From AC-32 sp963821495 (GTDB lineage Bacteria; Actinomycetota; Thermoleophilia; Gaiellales; Gaiellaceae), in assembly GCA_963821495.1 (NCBI GenBank), contig CAWGEA010000003.1:2356001-2420000 (forward strand): DNA of 64,000 bases, read 5' to 3'. The translations under genes were made by a program, and so were the position numbers. A model generated the notes under the pieces. It was not told the DNA's origin, searched no databases, and saw only the letters and a program-made list of their open reading frames with translations. Below are positions 1 to 8,412 of this stretch, one piece after another. The first letter of the stretch is position 1. Every line of letters starts with the position of its first letter.

Positions 1-301
1 CCGCGAAGGTCGGGTTGACCAGCACGACCGGCTCCTGCTCGGGATCGGGCAGGAACGCGAAGGCGCGGCGCAGGACACCGATCTGGGTGGCGGCGAGTCC
101 GAGCCCGTTGGCCTCGCGCAGCAGGTGCGTCAGCCGCTCGGCGAGCTGCGTCATGTCGCCGTCGAACTCCTCGACCTCGCGCGCGCGCATCCGCAGGACG
201 GGGTCCGGGTACTGGCGAATCTGCGCAAGCGCGAGCCGCCGCCGCGCCTCGGCCTCGGGGTCGAGCTTCTGGTTCCGTACCTCGCCGGTCTCGTCCGCCA
301 C
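1..301 (-). CDS. def: Peptide deformylase, C-terminal part missing (runs off the window)
   Basis: Removes the formyl group from the N-terminal Met of new proteins in the cytosol. The visible 100 residues contain the family's N-terminal YPDPVLR segment and metal-site motif 1, GLGLAATQIGV (residues about 69-79). The later EGCLS and HExxH motifs would lie beyond position 1. I chose a GTG start at 301 because a TACAAT -10 box ends 7 nt before it, a leaderless arrangement common in this window. It lies 20 bp downstream of priA on the same strand; priA-def is a usual bacterial pairing. Confidence 0.9.
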   Translation of the reverse strand, partial: MADETGEVRNQKLDPEAEARRRLALAQIRQYPDPVLRMRAREVEEFDGDMTQLAERLTHLLREANGLGLAATQIGVLRRAFAFLPDPEQEPVVLVNPTFA

Positions 302-308
302 CCCTCGA

Positions 309-314
309 ATTGTA
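309..314 (-). promoter_or_regulatory. Leaderless -10 box of def
   Basis: On the minus strand the hexamer TACAAT is followed by 7 nt and then the GTG start of def. It gives def its own promoter inside the 20-bp priA-def gap. No clear -35 box was seen. Confidence 0.55.
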
Positions 315-321
315 TGAAGGG

Positions 322-2244
322 TCAGAGGCTCTGGGGGTCGACGTCGACCACCGCGGTGACGCCGGCCTTCCGCATCGCGGGCGCGGCGGCCGCGAGCAGC
401 TGGGCCGCACGGGCGGCGACGCGCCTCGGCTCCGCGGTCTTCGCGACCAACTGCGAGCGGTGGCGCCCGCGCAGGCGCAGCAGCGGCGCCGGCCCGAGCA
501 GATCGTCGCCGAGCCCCGCCTTCAGCTCCTCGAGCAACGCCGCGGGCCCACGCTCGTCCGGCCCGGTCGCGACGATGCGGACGAGGTGGCGGAACGGCGG
601 GTAGCCGAGCTCGCGCCGTCGGGCCAGCTCATCGGCGAGGAAACGCGGCACGTCGTGGTTCGCCGCGAGCGCGAGCGGCCGGGCGTCGGGCTGGAACGTC
701 TGAACGAGCACACGCCCCGGCGCGTCCCGGCCGCTGCGACCCGCGAGCTGCGTGACGAGCTGGAACGTGCGCTCCTCGGCGCGGAAGTCCGGCAGGCCGA
801 GCCCGGTGTCGGCGTCCACGACCGCGGCGAGCGCGACCCCGGCGAAGTGATGGCCCTTGGCCACCATCTGCGTCCCGAGCAGGACGGCGCGGTCGGTCTC
901 ACGGAAGCGGCGCAGCGCGGCGGCGAGCTCCTCCGGGTGTGAGGCGGTGTCGGCGTCGAGGCGGATCAGTTCCAGCTCCGGCACCTTCGCGGCCAGCTCG
1001 CGCTCGAGTCGCTGCGTGCCGGCGCCGATGCGCGCGAGCTCGACCGAGCGGCAGGCTGGACACTCCTCCGGCCGCGGCTCGACGTGGCCGCAGTGATGGC
1101 AGTGCAGCCGCTCGTCACGGTGCAGGACGAGGGCCACGTCGCACTGCGGGCAGCGGAAGGTCGTGCCGCACGCGCGGCAGTGGAGCGCCGGCGCGATCCC
1201 GCGGCGGTTGAGCAGCAGAATCGCCTTGCCGCCACCCTCGGCGAGCTTCCCGAGCTCCGAGAGCAGCGGCGCCGAGAGCGGGTAGCCCGCCTCGCGGCGG
1301 AGGTCGACGAGGCGCACCGGCGGCAGCTTCGCCCCGAGGCGCCCGCCCAGCTCGAGCCGCTCGAGCCGCTCCCAGCTCTCCGGCCGCGGCGTCGCACTGC
1401 CGTAGAGCGCGACCGCGCCCTCGAGCGCCGCACGCTTGGCCGCGACCGTGCGCGCGTCGTAGCGCGGGTCCGACTCCTGCTTGTACGACGGGTCGTGCTC
1501 CTCGTCCACGCAGATCAGGCCGACGCCGTGCATCGGCGCGAAGATCGCCGAGCGGGCGCCCACCACCACGCGCGCCTCGCCGCTTCCGATCCGCTCCCGC
1601 TCGTCGCGGCGCTCCGCGTCGCTCAGGCCCGAGTGCAGGATCGCGACCGAGTCGCCGAAGCGGGCGCGGAAACGGCCGACGGTCTGCGGCGCGAGCGCGA
1701 TCTCGGGAACGAGAACGATCGTCCCGAGCCGTCGCTCGAGCGCGGCGGCGGCGGCGCGCAGGTAGACCTCGGTTTTGCCGCTGCCGGTCGCGCCGTAGAG
1801 CAGGAAGTGCCCGCCGCCGCCTTCGAGCGCCTCGTCGACGCGGTCGAGCGCGGCCTGCTGTGTGTCGCTCAGACGCTCCGGCGGCGCCTCGCCCTCGAGC
1901 GACTGGCGGACTGCCGGTGGCGCCTGCTCCTTGCGCCTGGCCCGCCGCACCGGCGCGACGAGCTCGAGGGCCCGCGCCGTGGTCGAGCCGTAGTACTCCG
2001 CCAGCCACACGGCGAGGTCGACGAGCGCGGGCGGCAGCTCGTGCACGACCTTCTCGACGGGCCGGGCCTCGACGCCCGCCGGCGGCGCGTCGACCACTTC
2101 CACGACGACCCCGCGCGCCCGCGCGCGCCCGAACTGGACGGAAACGACCGCCCCCTTGCCCGCACCGTCCGGCAGCTCGTAGGTGAATTCGCGCCCACCG
2201 AGCACGCGCGTCGTGACGAGGGGGACTACGGTGCCGAAGCGCAC
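322..2244 (-). CDS. priA: Primosomal protein N' (PriA helicase)
   Basis: DNA helicase that restarts stalled replication forks by reloading the replisome. In 640 residues there is an N-terminal DNA-binding region, Walker A GATGSGKTE at residues 151-159, a DEEH Walker B box near residue 248, the Cys-rich zinc insertion (CRACG, CPQC, CHHCG, CPAC) and the C-terminal helicase motifs including LAGRSGR. The length is near the lower end of the family. Walker A, DEEH and zinc cysteines are intact, so it looks like an active helicase; many actinobacterial PriA proteins have degenerate ATPase motifs, which is not the case here. Confidence 0.95.
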   Translation of the reverse strand: MRFGTVVPLVTTRVLGGREFTYELPDGAGKGAVVSVQFGRARARGVVVEVVDAPPAGVEARPVEKVVHELPPALVDLAVWLAEYYGSTTARALELVAPVRRARRKEQAPPAVRQSLEGEAPPERLSDTQQAALDRVDEALEGGGGHFLLYGATGSGKTEVYLRAAAAALERRLGTIVLVPEIALAPQTVGRFRARFGDSVAILHSGLSDAERRDERERIGSGEARVVVGARSAIFAPMHGVGLICVDEEHDPSYKQESDPRYDARTVAAKRAALEGAVALYGSATPRPESWERLERLELGGRLGAKLPPVRLVDLRREAGYPLSAPLLSELGKLAEGGGKAILLLNRRGIAPALHCRACGTTFRCPQCDVALVLHRDERLHCHHCGHVEPRPEECPACRSVELARIGAGTQRLERELAAKVPELELIRLDADTASHPEELAAALRRFRETDRAVLLGTQMVAKGHHFAGVALAAVVDADTGLGLPDFRAEERTFQLVTQLAGRSGRDAPGRVLVQTFQPDARPLALAANHDVPRFLADELARRRELGYPPFRHLVRIVATGPDERGPAALLEELKAGLGDDLLGPAPLLRLRGRHRSQLVAKTAEPRRVAARAAQLLAAAAPAMRKAGVTAVVDVDPQSL

Positions 2245-2254
2245 ACCGCCGAGG

Positions 2255-3085
2255 CTAGACGCCGGCGGCGACGAGCACGAAGTCCGTCGCGAACCCGAGC
2301 GTCAGCCCGAGCAGCAGCCCCCACGCCGTGACGACCTTGCTCGAGAAGAGGCGGCAGACGTTCAGCAGCTCCATCACGACGTAGAGGATCGACCCCGCGG
2401 CGAGCGCGAGGAAGAGGATCGAGACAGCCGTCGACGTCCAGGCCTGGCCCACGAGCGTGCCGAAGAAGGTCGGGAACCCACCGATCACGCCCAGCATGGC
2501 CAGGAAGCGCCAGCTCGGCGGCTCGGCGTCGCCGGTCAGCGGCGCGACGATGCCGAAGCCCTCGGTCGCGTTGTGGAGCCCGAAGCCGATCACGAGCACG
2601 TAGGCGAGGCTGAGCTTGTCGAGCGCGGCCGCCTGGCCGATCGCCAGGCCCTCCGAGAAGTTGTGCAGGCCGATTCCGGTCGCGATGAACAGCGCCAGCC
2701 AGCGCGCGGGCGTCAGGCCGGTGAAGTGCGAGCGCTCGAGCTCGGTCGCCGAGGCGGCGCCCGGGCCGAGGAAGCTCCTCCGCCGCCGGACCTTCATCCA
2801 CGCGTCGTAGTAGACGAGGCTCAGCAGGCCGACCGCGAAGCCGCCGAAGGCGAGCGCCGAATAGCCCGTGAACTGGCTCCAGTCGCGCGCGTTGAGCGCC
2901 CCCTCGACCGGATCGATCGCCTCGACGAGCACGTCCCAGAACAGGAACAGCAGGATGCCGGTCGCGGTCGCGCTCAGGAACGCCTTCACGCCCTGGCCGA
3001 CGTTGTGCACCCGGCCCATCGGCAGGCCGATGAAGATCGTCAGGCCTGCGAGCGCGCCGAGCAGCAGGATGTGTCCGGTCGACAT
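2255..3085 (-). CDS. ZIP-family divalent metal transporter
   Basis: Predicted inner-membrane permease for Zn, Fe or Mn ions, 276 residues with about eight hydrophobic segments. The hallmark ZIP helices are present: a segment with IGLHNFSEGLAIG (H-N-x-x-E-G) and a second with GFGLHNATEGFGI, which form the binuclear metal site. The start ATG at 3085 is preceded by TAGCGT 10 nt upstream. It is divergent from a DtxR/MntR-type repressor and shares with it a perfect palindrome, so uptake is probably repressed when the metal is plentiful. Which metal is carried cannot be read from the sequence. Confidence 0.88.
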   Translation of the reverse strand: MSTGHILLLGALAGLTIFIGLPMGRVHNVGQGVKAFLSATATGILLFLFWDVLVEAIDPVEGALNARDWSQFTGYSALAFGGFAVGLLSLVYYDAWMKVRRRRSFLGPGAASATELERSHFTGLTPARWLALFIATGIGLHNFSEGLAIGQAAALDKLSLAYVLVIGFGLHNATEGFGIVAPLTGDAEPPSWRFLAMLGVIGGFPTFFGTLVGQAWTSTAVSILFLALAAGSILYVVMELLNVCRLFSSKVVTAWGLLLGLTLGFATDFVLVAAGV

Positions 3086-3095
3086 TCGAAGCGAG

Positions 3096-3101
3096 ACGCT
3101 A
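3096..3101 (-). promoter_or_regulatory. -10 box of the ZIP transporter gene
   Basis: TAGCGT on the minus strand, 10 nt before the ATG at 3085. The palindrome at 3108-3129 covers the expected -35 position. Confidence 0.45.
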
Positions 3102-3107
3102 GCAGTT

Positions 3108-3129
3108 CTTGTAAGGGCTCCCTTACAAG
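3108..3129. promoter_or_regulatory. Palindromic operator between the ZIP transporter and mntR-like genes
   Basis: Perfect 10-bp inverted repeat: CTTGTAAGGG, a CT spacer, then CCCTTACAAG. It sits exactly 22 bp from both start codons and over the -35 regions of both divergent promoters. Dyads of this size and AT/GC layout are typical of DtxR/MntR-family operators. I infer that the neighbouring regulator binds here and controls both genes. Confidence 0.75.
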
Positions 3130-3138
3130 GGCCGCGAG

Positions 3139-3144
3139 TAGAGT
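3139..3144 (+). promoter_or_regulatory. Leaderless -10 box of the mntR-like gene
   Basis: TAGAGT followed by 7 nt and the GTG start at 3152. Confidence 0.5.
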
Positions 3145-3151
3145 TCCGGCC

Positions 3152-3844
3152 GTGGCGCAGGGGCATTCGGTCGACGAGTACCTCGAGACGATCTACTTCC
3201 TCGCCTTCCCGATCGGCGAGTACCGGCCGCAGCGGACCGGCTCGCCCACGCTGGCCTCGCGCGTGGCCGAGATGCTCGGCGTCTCGCGCGCCTCGGCGGG
3301 CGAGATGCTGAAGCGGCTGGAGTCCGAGGGGCTCGTCGAGCGCGGCGAGCGCAAGGAGGCGATCCTGACCGCCGCCGGGCGAGAGCGCGCCGAGCACGTC
3401 GTGCGCAAGCACCGCATCGTCGAGCGGCTGCTGACGGACTTCATGGGCTACACGGCGGCCGAGGCGCACGTGCACGCCGACGAGATCGGCGAGAGCTTCA
3501 GCGACGAGATGATCGAGCGCGTCAGCGAGAAGCTCGGCCACCCCGACCGCTGCCCGCACGGCTGGCCGGTGGACACCGACTTCGAGCAGGCCGAGAACCG
3601 CGAGCTCTCTCCGCTGGCCGACCTCTCACCGGGGACCCGGGCGGAGATCGTGCGCCTCGCGGAGCACGACGGGGAGCTGCTGCACTGGTTCTACGACCAG
3701 GGCTTCGTCCCGGGCGCCGCCGTCGAAGTGCGCGAGACGCAGCCCGCGGCCGAGCAGCTCACCGTCCGCCTGGACGGCCACGAGCAGACCATCGCCGAGA
3801 AGGCGGCCGCCGGCCTGTTCGTTCGCCCCGCCGGCGCGCCCTAG
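3152..3844 (+). CDS. DtxR/MntR-family metal-dependent transcriptional repressor
   Basis: 230-residue metalloregulator. The N-terminus holds the winged helix typical of the family (SVDEYLETIYFL, then LASRVAEMLGVSRASAGEMLKRLE). The middle is the dimerisation and metal-binding domain, with HRIVERLL and the His/Glu-rich HVHADEIGE. The C-terminus is an SH3/FeoA-like domain ending in the last 70 residues. The GTG start at 3152 was chosen from the -10 box 7 nt upstream. It probably controls itself and the divergent ZIP permease. Its stop shares a CTAG with the convergent lipoprotein gene. Manganese, iron or zinc sensing is not decided. Confidence 0.88.
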   Translation: MAQGHSVDEYLETIYFLAFPIGEYRPQRTGSPTLASRVAEMLGVSRASAGEMLKRLESEGLVERGERKEAILTAAGRERAEHVVRKHRIVERLLTDFMGYTAAEAHVHADEIGESFSDEMIERVSEKLGHPDRCPHGWPVDTDFEQAENRELSPLADLSPGTRAEIVRLAEHDGELLHWFYDQGFVPGAAVEVRETQPAAEQLTVRLDGHEQTIAEKAAAGLFVRPAGAP

Positions 3845-4278
3845 TCGATCTTCTGCTCCTCCTCGATCGTGCAGCCCTTGCCGGGGGTGAGCTGGACGAG
3901 CGTGTGCAGCTCGGCGTCCGCCTTCACGTCGAGCGCGCGGCTGCACTTGTCGGTCGGGGGATCGAGCGTCCCGCAGTTGCCGTCGCAGGGGCGCTGGAAG
4001 CTGACCAGTCGGTACATGCCGGGATCCAGCCGGATCGTCGCGCGTGGGATCCGCTCGTCGCTCAGGCGTACCTGGACTACGCGGCGCTCGCCCTGCTCGA
4101 GGCGCACGTACGAGTACGACCCTTCCACGTAGAGGCCGCCGCTGACCCACTCCTGGCGCACGTGCAGCGTGGCGGGGTGAGGCGAGTGCGAGTCGGCCCC
4201 GGTGCTGCCACAGCCGGCGAGCACGACCGTCGCGGCCACGATGCTGCCCGCCGCTGCGATTCTCCCCACGCTGGCCAC
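3841..4278 (-). CDS. Small secreted lipoprotein of unknown function
   Basis: 145 residues with a signal peptide (RIAAAGSIVAATVVLAGC) ending in a lipobox LAGC, so it should be lipidated by the Lgt encoded at 26843-27727 and held on the outer face of the membrane. The mature part has two CxxxC-like pairs and no family I recognise. The GTG at 4278 was chosen because TATAAC lies 6 nt upstream; an ATG at 4314 would add a charged stretch before the signal peptide. The stop codon overlaps the stop of the mntR-like gene through a shared CTAG. Confidence 0.75.
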   Translation of the reverse strand: MASVGRIAAAGSIVAATVVLAGCGSTGADSHSPHPATLHVRQEWVSGGLYVEGSYSYVRLEQGERRVVQVRLSDERIPRATIRLDPGMYRLVSFQRPCDGNCGTLDPPTDKCSRALDVKADAELHTLVQLTPGKGCTIEEEQKID

Positions 4279-4324
4279 GTGCGGGTTATACGCCGCCGCC
4301 AGACGATCCGGCACGCCGCCGCGG

Positions 4325-4345
4325 CAAGTAGCAGACTGTTACTTG
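4325..4345. repeat. Palindromic repeat copy A beside the small ORF
   Basis: A 21-bp near-palindrome (CAAGTAGCAG, A, CTGTTACTTG; arms match 9 of 10). It matches copy B at 4694-4714, read on the other strand, at 19 of 21 positions. It contains the TAA stop of the small gene at 4339-4632 and lies upstream of the lipoprotein promoter. Confidence 0.7.
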
Positions 4346-4632
4346 CGCGAGAATCGCGTCTGCGTTCCGGAGATGTGCTGGACGAAGGCGTGAGGATGGT
4401 GGATCCGGAGCGCGACGTCGAGCACGACCTCGCCGGTTGACACGCGTCTCGGCCGGCGGCGCGCCTCGCACACGTGGAGTCGCACCTGCTCGTAGCTCGG
4501 ACGACGAAATCCCTGCTTTTCGGCGTGTTCTCCGATCATGCGGCAGATCTCGGCGGCACGGTAGGGGCGACACGCAAGGCGTTCGATCTCGTCCAGGAGC
4601 CGTGTCGAGATGCGCGGCGCGAAGAAGGCCAC
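4339..4632 (-). CDS. Small hypothetical protein, possible DNA-binding (helix-turn-helix-like)
   Basis: 97 residues. A helical centre (RAAEICRMIGEHAEKQGFRRPSYEQV, given here only as landmarks RAAEICR and RPSYEQVR) resembles a helix-turn-helix followed by a conserved-looking tail GEVVLDVALRIHHPHAF. I do not recognise a named family, though similar small proteins seem to occur in related actinobacteria (memory, not checked). The GTG start is at 4632. The gene is bounded on both sides by inverted copies of one palindrome, which suggests autoregulation or a small mobile-like unit. Confidence 0.5.
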   Translation of the reverse strand: MAFFAPRISTRLLDEIERLACRPYRAAEICRMIGEHAEKQGFRRPSYEQVRLHVCEARRRPRRVSTGEVVLDVALRIHHPHAFVQHISGTQTRFSRK

Positions 4633-4693
4633 GTCGGAACGGTGCCGAACGACCAGTCACGCCTCGGTCACGGCTTCGTGCCGAGAGCGTGAA

Positions 4694-4714
4694 CTAGTAA
4701 CAGTCTGTTACTTG
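4694..4714. repeat. Palindromic repeat copy B beside the small ORF
   Basis: Contains the perfect dyad AGTAACAG, T, CTGTTACT. It lies 2 bp past the metK stop and about 62 bp upstream of the small gene's start. With copy A it forms 21-bp inverted repeats around a 390-bp unit. It is too AT-balanced and has too short a loop for a good terminator; an operator is more likely. Confidence 0.7.
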
Positions 4715-4716
4715 GC

Positions 4717-5964
4717 TCAGGCGGGGGCAGGGGCGGTTGCGCCGGCGGCCGTGCGCAGCGTCTCCGCCATGTTCGTCCGCTCCCAGGTGAAGTCGTGCTC
4801 GTCGCGGCCGAAGTGGCCGTACGCAGCCGTCTTCGCGTAGATCGGGCGGCGCAGCTCGAGGTCGCGCAGGATCGCGCCCGGACGAAGGTCGAAGTGCTCG
4901 CGGATCAGCTGTTCGATCTCGGTCACCGGGTGGTGCTCGGTGCCGAAGGTGCGGACGGCGACCGAGACCGGGTGCGCCACGCCGATCGCGTAGGCGACGT
5001 TGACCTCGCAGCGGTCGGCGAGCCCGGCTGCGACCACGTTCTTCGCCACGTACCGGGCGGCGTAGGCAGCGGAGCGGTCGACCTTCGTCGGATCCTTGCC
5101 GGAGAACGCGCCGCCGCCGTGCCGCGCCGAGCCGCCGTAGGTGTCGACGATGATCTTGCGGCCGGTGAGGCCGGTGTCGCCCATCGGGCCGCCGATCACG
5201 AACTTGCCGGTCGGGTTGACGTAGACGAAGTCGCGTTCCTGCAGGCGCTTCTCGTCGTAGAGGTCGCTCGGGAGGATCGGGTGCAGCACGCGCTCGATCA
5301 GGTCGGGCTTGATCAGCGTCTCCGCGTCGCAGCCCTCGGCGTGCTGCGTCGAGATGAGGATCCGCTCGATCTCGACGGGCGTCTGCCGGCCTTCGTCGTC
5401 GACCTCGTAGCGCACCGTCACCTGTGCCTTGCCGTCGGGCCGCAGGTAGGGCAGCTCGCCGACCTTGCGCACCTCGGCGAGCCGCTTGCAGATCTTGTGC
5501 GCGAGCATGATCGGCAGCGGCATCAGCTCCGGCGTCTCGTTCGACGCGTAGCCGAACATCATCCCCTGGTCGCCCGCTCCCTCCCGGTCCAGCGGATCGT
5601 CGTCGGAAGGGTCGTGCTGGGTCTCGTACGAGTTGGCGACGCCCTGCGCGATGTCGGGCGACTGCTCGTCGAGCGCGACGACGACACCGCACGTGTGCGC
5701 GTCGAAGCCCCACTCGGAGTGCGTGTAGCCGATCTCGGCGATCTTCGCGCGGACGAGCGACGGGATGTCGACGTAGGTCTCGGTCGTGATCTCGCCGGCC
5801 ACGACCACAAGCCCGGTCGTGATCAGCGTCTCGCAGGCGACGCGCCCCTCGGGGTCGTCGGCGAGCACGGCGTCGAGCACCGCGTCTGAGACCTGGTCCG
5901 CGACCTTGTCCGGGTGGCCCTCGGTGACCGACTCGGAGGTGAAGAGAAACTCGCGTGCCGCCAT
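4717..5964 (-). CDS. metK: S-adenosylmethionine synthase
   Basis: Makes S-adenosylmethionine from methionine and ATP. At 415 residues it is of family length and fully conserved: GHPDK at residues 16-20, the GAGDQGMMFGYA signature, and the P-loop-like GGGAFSGKDPTKVDRSAAY signature. TAGCCT stands 10 nt before the ATG, so the gene may have its own promoter although it follows the DUF3352 gene by only 13 bp. Confidence 0.97.
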   Translation of the reverse strand: MAAREFLFTSESVTEGHPDKVADQVSDAVLDAVLADDPEGRVACETLITTGLVVVAGEITTETYVDIPSLVRAKIAEIGYTHSEWGFDAHTCGVVVALDEQSPDIAQGVANSYETQHDPSDDDPLDREGAGDQGMMFGYASNETPELMPLPIMLAHKICKRLAEVRKVGELPYLRPDGKAQVTVRYEVDDEGRQTPVEIERILISTQHAEGCDAETLIKPDLIERVLHPILPSDLYDEKRLQERDFVYVNPTGKFVIGGPMGDTGLTGRKIIVDTYGGSARHGGGAFSGKDPTKVDRSAAYAARYVAKNVVAAGLADRCEVNVAYAIGVAHPVSVAVRTFGTEHHPVTEIEQLIREHFDLRPGAILRDLELRRPIYAKTAAYGHFGRDEHDFTWERTNMAETLRTAAGATAPAPA

Positions 5965-5977
5965 ACCGGCGGGCAGG

Positions 5978-7462
5978 CTACTTGATCTCCAGGAACGCGT
6001 CGAAGGTGCGCGAGTCGGCCCCGCCTTGCGACCACGCCACGAACGAGCGCAGGGGCCGCAGATTCTCGCTCGTCTCGCTCGGCAGGCTGTGACCGGAGAG
6101 CGACGCGAAGCCCTCGAGCAGCGGCAGCGCGTTCTTCAGGTCGATGTACGCGAAGCCTCCGGTCGAGTCCGGCATCCCGGCCGCATCCTTGGCCTCCTTG
6201 AAGTCGGCGCTGTCGGGCAGGTGGTCGCCGGAGCCGTAGTCGGCGATCCCGTTGACGCCGCTCGTCAGCACGACCTTGCCGTCGAGGCCGCCGTAGTGAA
6301 TTGCGAAATTGCCGAAGTTGACGGTCTTGACCTCGTGCCCGCCCTGGGTGCCCGGCTCGACGGTGCCGCCCGAGGCCGCCGCCAGGCGCGCCATCAGCTT
6401 GTCGAGCGTCGCCAGGGCGGCGCTCTGGTCGCCCTCCTCGAGCACGAGCGTCAGCTCCGGGATCCCGGCTCCCGGGCGCGCATAGAACGCGATCTCGCCC
6501 TGCAGCAGGGCGAGCACCTGCTCGAGCGTCACGCCGAGCGACTGCTGCAGCTGCTGGATCGCGGGGCCGAGCTGTGGATTCGACTTCAGCTCCTTCAGGC
6601 GATCGGTCGTGCCCTGGCCGGGGAAGTCGAGCAGCGCGAACGCGTCGCCCGGGACGCCGTCCGCCAGCTTCGCGCTGAAGTCGCCGCCGCCGGGGCCGCC
6701 GCTCGAAGCGCCGCGGACGCGCACGCCGTCGTCCTCGGCGCTCGCGGAGGCGGCGATGTACTCGAGGTTGTCGAGGCCGAGGGTCGAGGGATCGAAGTTG
6801 GGGCCGCCCGAGGAGGCGGCCGCCTGGGCGACGAGCGCGTTCACGCGCTGCCCGTCGACGAACGCCTTCACCAGCGTGTCGCCGGGAAGCTTGTCGAGCG
6901 CCTGCTTGAAGGTCTCGTCGTCGGCAAGCGCCGTCCGGTCGCCCTTCAGCACGGACGTGATCGCGGCCTGGCTGTCGGAGAGCGCGTACCAGCCGTCGAC
7001 CTCGCGGTAGACCGCATTGCCGCCGGAGGAGTCGCTCGCGTTCAGCTTCGCGACGAGCGCCTTGAACTTGGCCGGGTCGCCGGGCTTCGTCAACCCGACC
7101 ACCCGGGTCGAGCTCTGCGTCCCGCCGCTCGCGATCGCCAAATCGAGCTCGGGACCCAGTGCCGGCTTCACGTCGCGCTCGTAGTCGACGCCCTGCTTCG
7201 AAAGCTCCTGCTGCAGCCTCGCAATCGCCTTGTCGCGGCCCGGGAACTTATGTGCCAGCTCGTCGAGCTGCTGCCACTGGCCGGAGCCGGTGTCGCTGTT
7301 GATCGAGACGAACGCGACGACTCCCGTGCGGACCAGGCTCGCGCCCGCGGGAATCGAGCCGCCGCCGCCGGAACTGCTGCTGGTCTTGCTGCCGCAAGCA
7401 ACCGCAACCAGCGCGAGAGGCGCAAGAACGGCGATCGACAGGAAACGGCGGCGCATGATCAC
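5978..7462 (-). CDS. DUF3352-like secreted lipoprotein
   Basis: 494 residues with a signal peptide and lipobox (LVAVACGS), a Ser/Gly-rich linker, then a large domain built of two similar halves that resembles DUF3352 family proteins of actinobacteria. The function is unknown. The GTG at 7462 overlaps the gpsA stop (GTGA); an ATG at 7456 gives a more usual signal-peptide N-terminus (MRRRFLSIAVL). It is the last gene of the tyrA-aroA-cmk-der-gpsA operon. Confidence 0.75.
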   Translation of the reverse strand: MIMRRRFLSIAVLAPLALVAVACGSKTSSSSGGGGSIPAGASLVRTGVVAFVSINSDTGSGQWQQLDELAHKFPGRDKAIARLQQELSKQGVDYERDVKPALGPELDLAIASGGTQSSTRVVGLTKPGDPAKFKALVAKLNASDSSGGNAVYREVDGWYALSDSQAAITSVLKGDRTALADDETFKQALDKLPGDTLVKAFVDGQRVNALVAQAAASSGGPNFDPSTLGLDNLEYIAASASAEDDGVRVRGASSGGPGGGDFSAKLADGVPGDAFALLDFPGQGTTDRLKELKSNPQLGPAIQQLQQSLGVTLEQVLALLQGEIAFYARPGAGIPELTLVLEEGDQSAALATLDKLMARLAAASGGTVEPGTQGGHEVKTVNFGNFAIHYGGLDGKVVLTSGVNGIADYGSGDHLPDSADFKEAKDAAGMPDSTGGFAYIDLKNALPLLEGFASLSGHSLPSETSENLRPLRSFVAWSQGGADSRTFDAFLEIK

Positions 7463-8412
7463 TCCCGGGTTGGCTGGCGGCCCATCAGATTCGCAGCTAA
7501 GTCGGTCAGATCCTGCCCGTCAAGAACGTTGCAGACCCCCTCGGTGATCGGGAGCTCGATCCCCACGCGGTGCGAGAGCTCCCGCAGCACGGGGGCGGTC
7601 GTGAGCCCCTCGACGGTGCCTATCTGCAGGGCGGCCTCCTCGGGCGAGGCGCCCTGCGCGATCAGCTCGCCCGCGTGGCGGTTGCGGCCGAGGCGGCTCC
7701 AGCAGGTGACGATCAGGTCGCCCATCCCCGCGAGCCCCGAGAAGGTCTCCGCGCGGGCGCCGCAGGCCTCACCCAGCCGCGCCATCTCGGCGAGGCCGCG
7801 GGCGATCAGCGCCGCCTTCGCGTTGTCGCCGAGGCCGAGGCCGTCGACCCCGCCGGCCGCGAGGGCGATCACGTTCTTCGCGGCCGCGCAGAGCTCGACG
7901 CCGACGAGGTCGTCGTTGACGTAGACACGGAACGCCAGCGAGTTCACCGCCTGCTGCAGCTCCTCTGCGAGACGCGCGTCGGTGCTTGCAATCACCGCGG
8001 CGGCCGGCAGGCCCTCTGCGATCTCCTCGGCGAAGTTCGGGCCGGAGAGCACGGCGAAGCCGCGCCGCTCGACGAGCTGCGAGAGGCGACCGCCGCTCTC
8101 GGGGTCGAGGCCCTTCGTCAGGCTCAACACGGGCGCCGCGCCCGGTAGCGCCCGCACGACCCCGGCGAAGACCCGGCTGGGCACGGCCACCACGTGGAGG
8201 TCGGCGCCCGCGAGCAGCGGGTCGTCTGCGGTCGTCGCGGAGACGCCCTCGAGGTCGACGTTCGGCAGGTAGCGCGGGTTCCGCCCGGTCTCCTTGATCT
8301 CGCGTGCCTGCTCGGGATCTCGCGTCGCGAGCGTCACCTCGTGGCCGCGCGAGGCCAGCACGCAGGCGAAGGCCGTCCCCCACGCGCCCGCGCCGACGAC
8401 CGCGGCCCTCAT
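7459..8412 (-). CDS. gpsA: Glycerol-3-phosphate dehydrogenase [NAD(P)+]
   Basis: Reduces dihydroxyacetone phosphate to sn-glycerol 3-phosphate for phospholipid synthesis. The 317 residues begin with the Rossmann motif GAGAWGTA and contain LTKGLD, LSGPNFAEEI, the catalytic-lysine helix ELCAAAKNVIALAAG, and AGMGDLIVTC. Start and stop overlap der upstream (ATGA) and the DUF3352 gene downstream (GTGA), which implies translational coupling. Confidence 0.96.
   Translation of the reverse strand: MRAAVVGAGAWGTAFACVLASRGHEVTLATRDPEQAREIKETGRNPRYLPNVDLEGVSATTADDPLLAGADLHVVAVPSRVFAGVVRALPGAAPVLSLTKGLDPESGGRLSQLVERRGFAVLSGPNFAEEIAEGLPAAAVIASTDARLAEELQQAVNSLAFRVYVNDDLVGVELCAAAKNVIALAAGGVDGLGLGDNAKAALIARGLAEMARLGEACGARAETFSGLAGMGDLIVTCWSRLGRNRHAGELIAQGASPEEAALQIGTVEGLTTAPVLRELSHRVGIELPITEGVCNVLDGQDLTDLAANLMGRQPTRE

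Noticed and set aside
1084..2331. Plus-strand open frame of 415 codons opposite priA
   Set aside because: Low-complexity Arg/Ala/Glu content, no motifs, opposite a fully conserved gene.
4694..4714. Palindrome after metK as an intrinsic terminator
   Set aside because: The arms meet with a one-base centre, the stem would be AT-balanced and short, and there is no T-run; a second inverted copy nearby fits an operator or repeat better.
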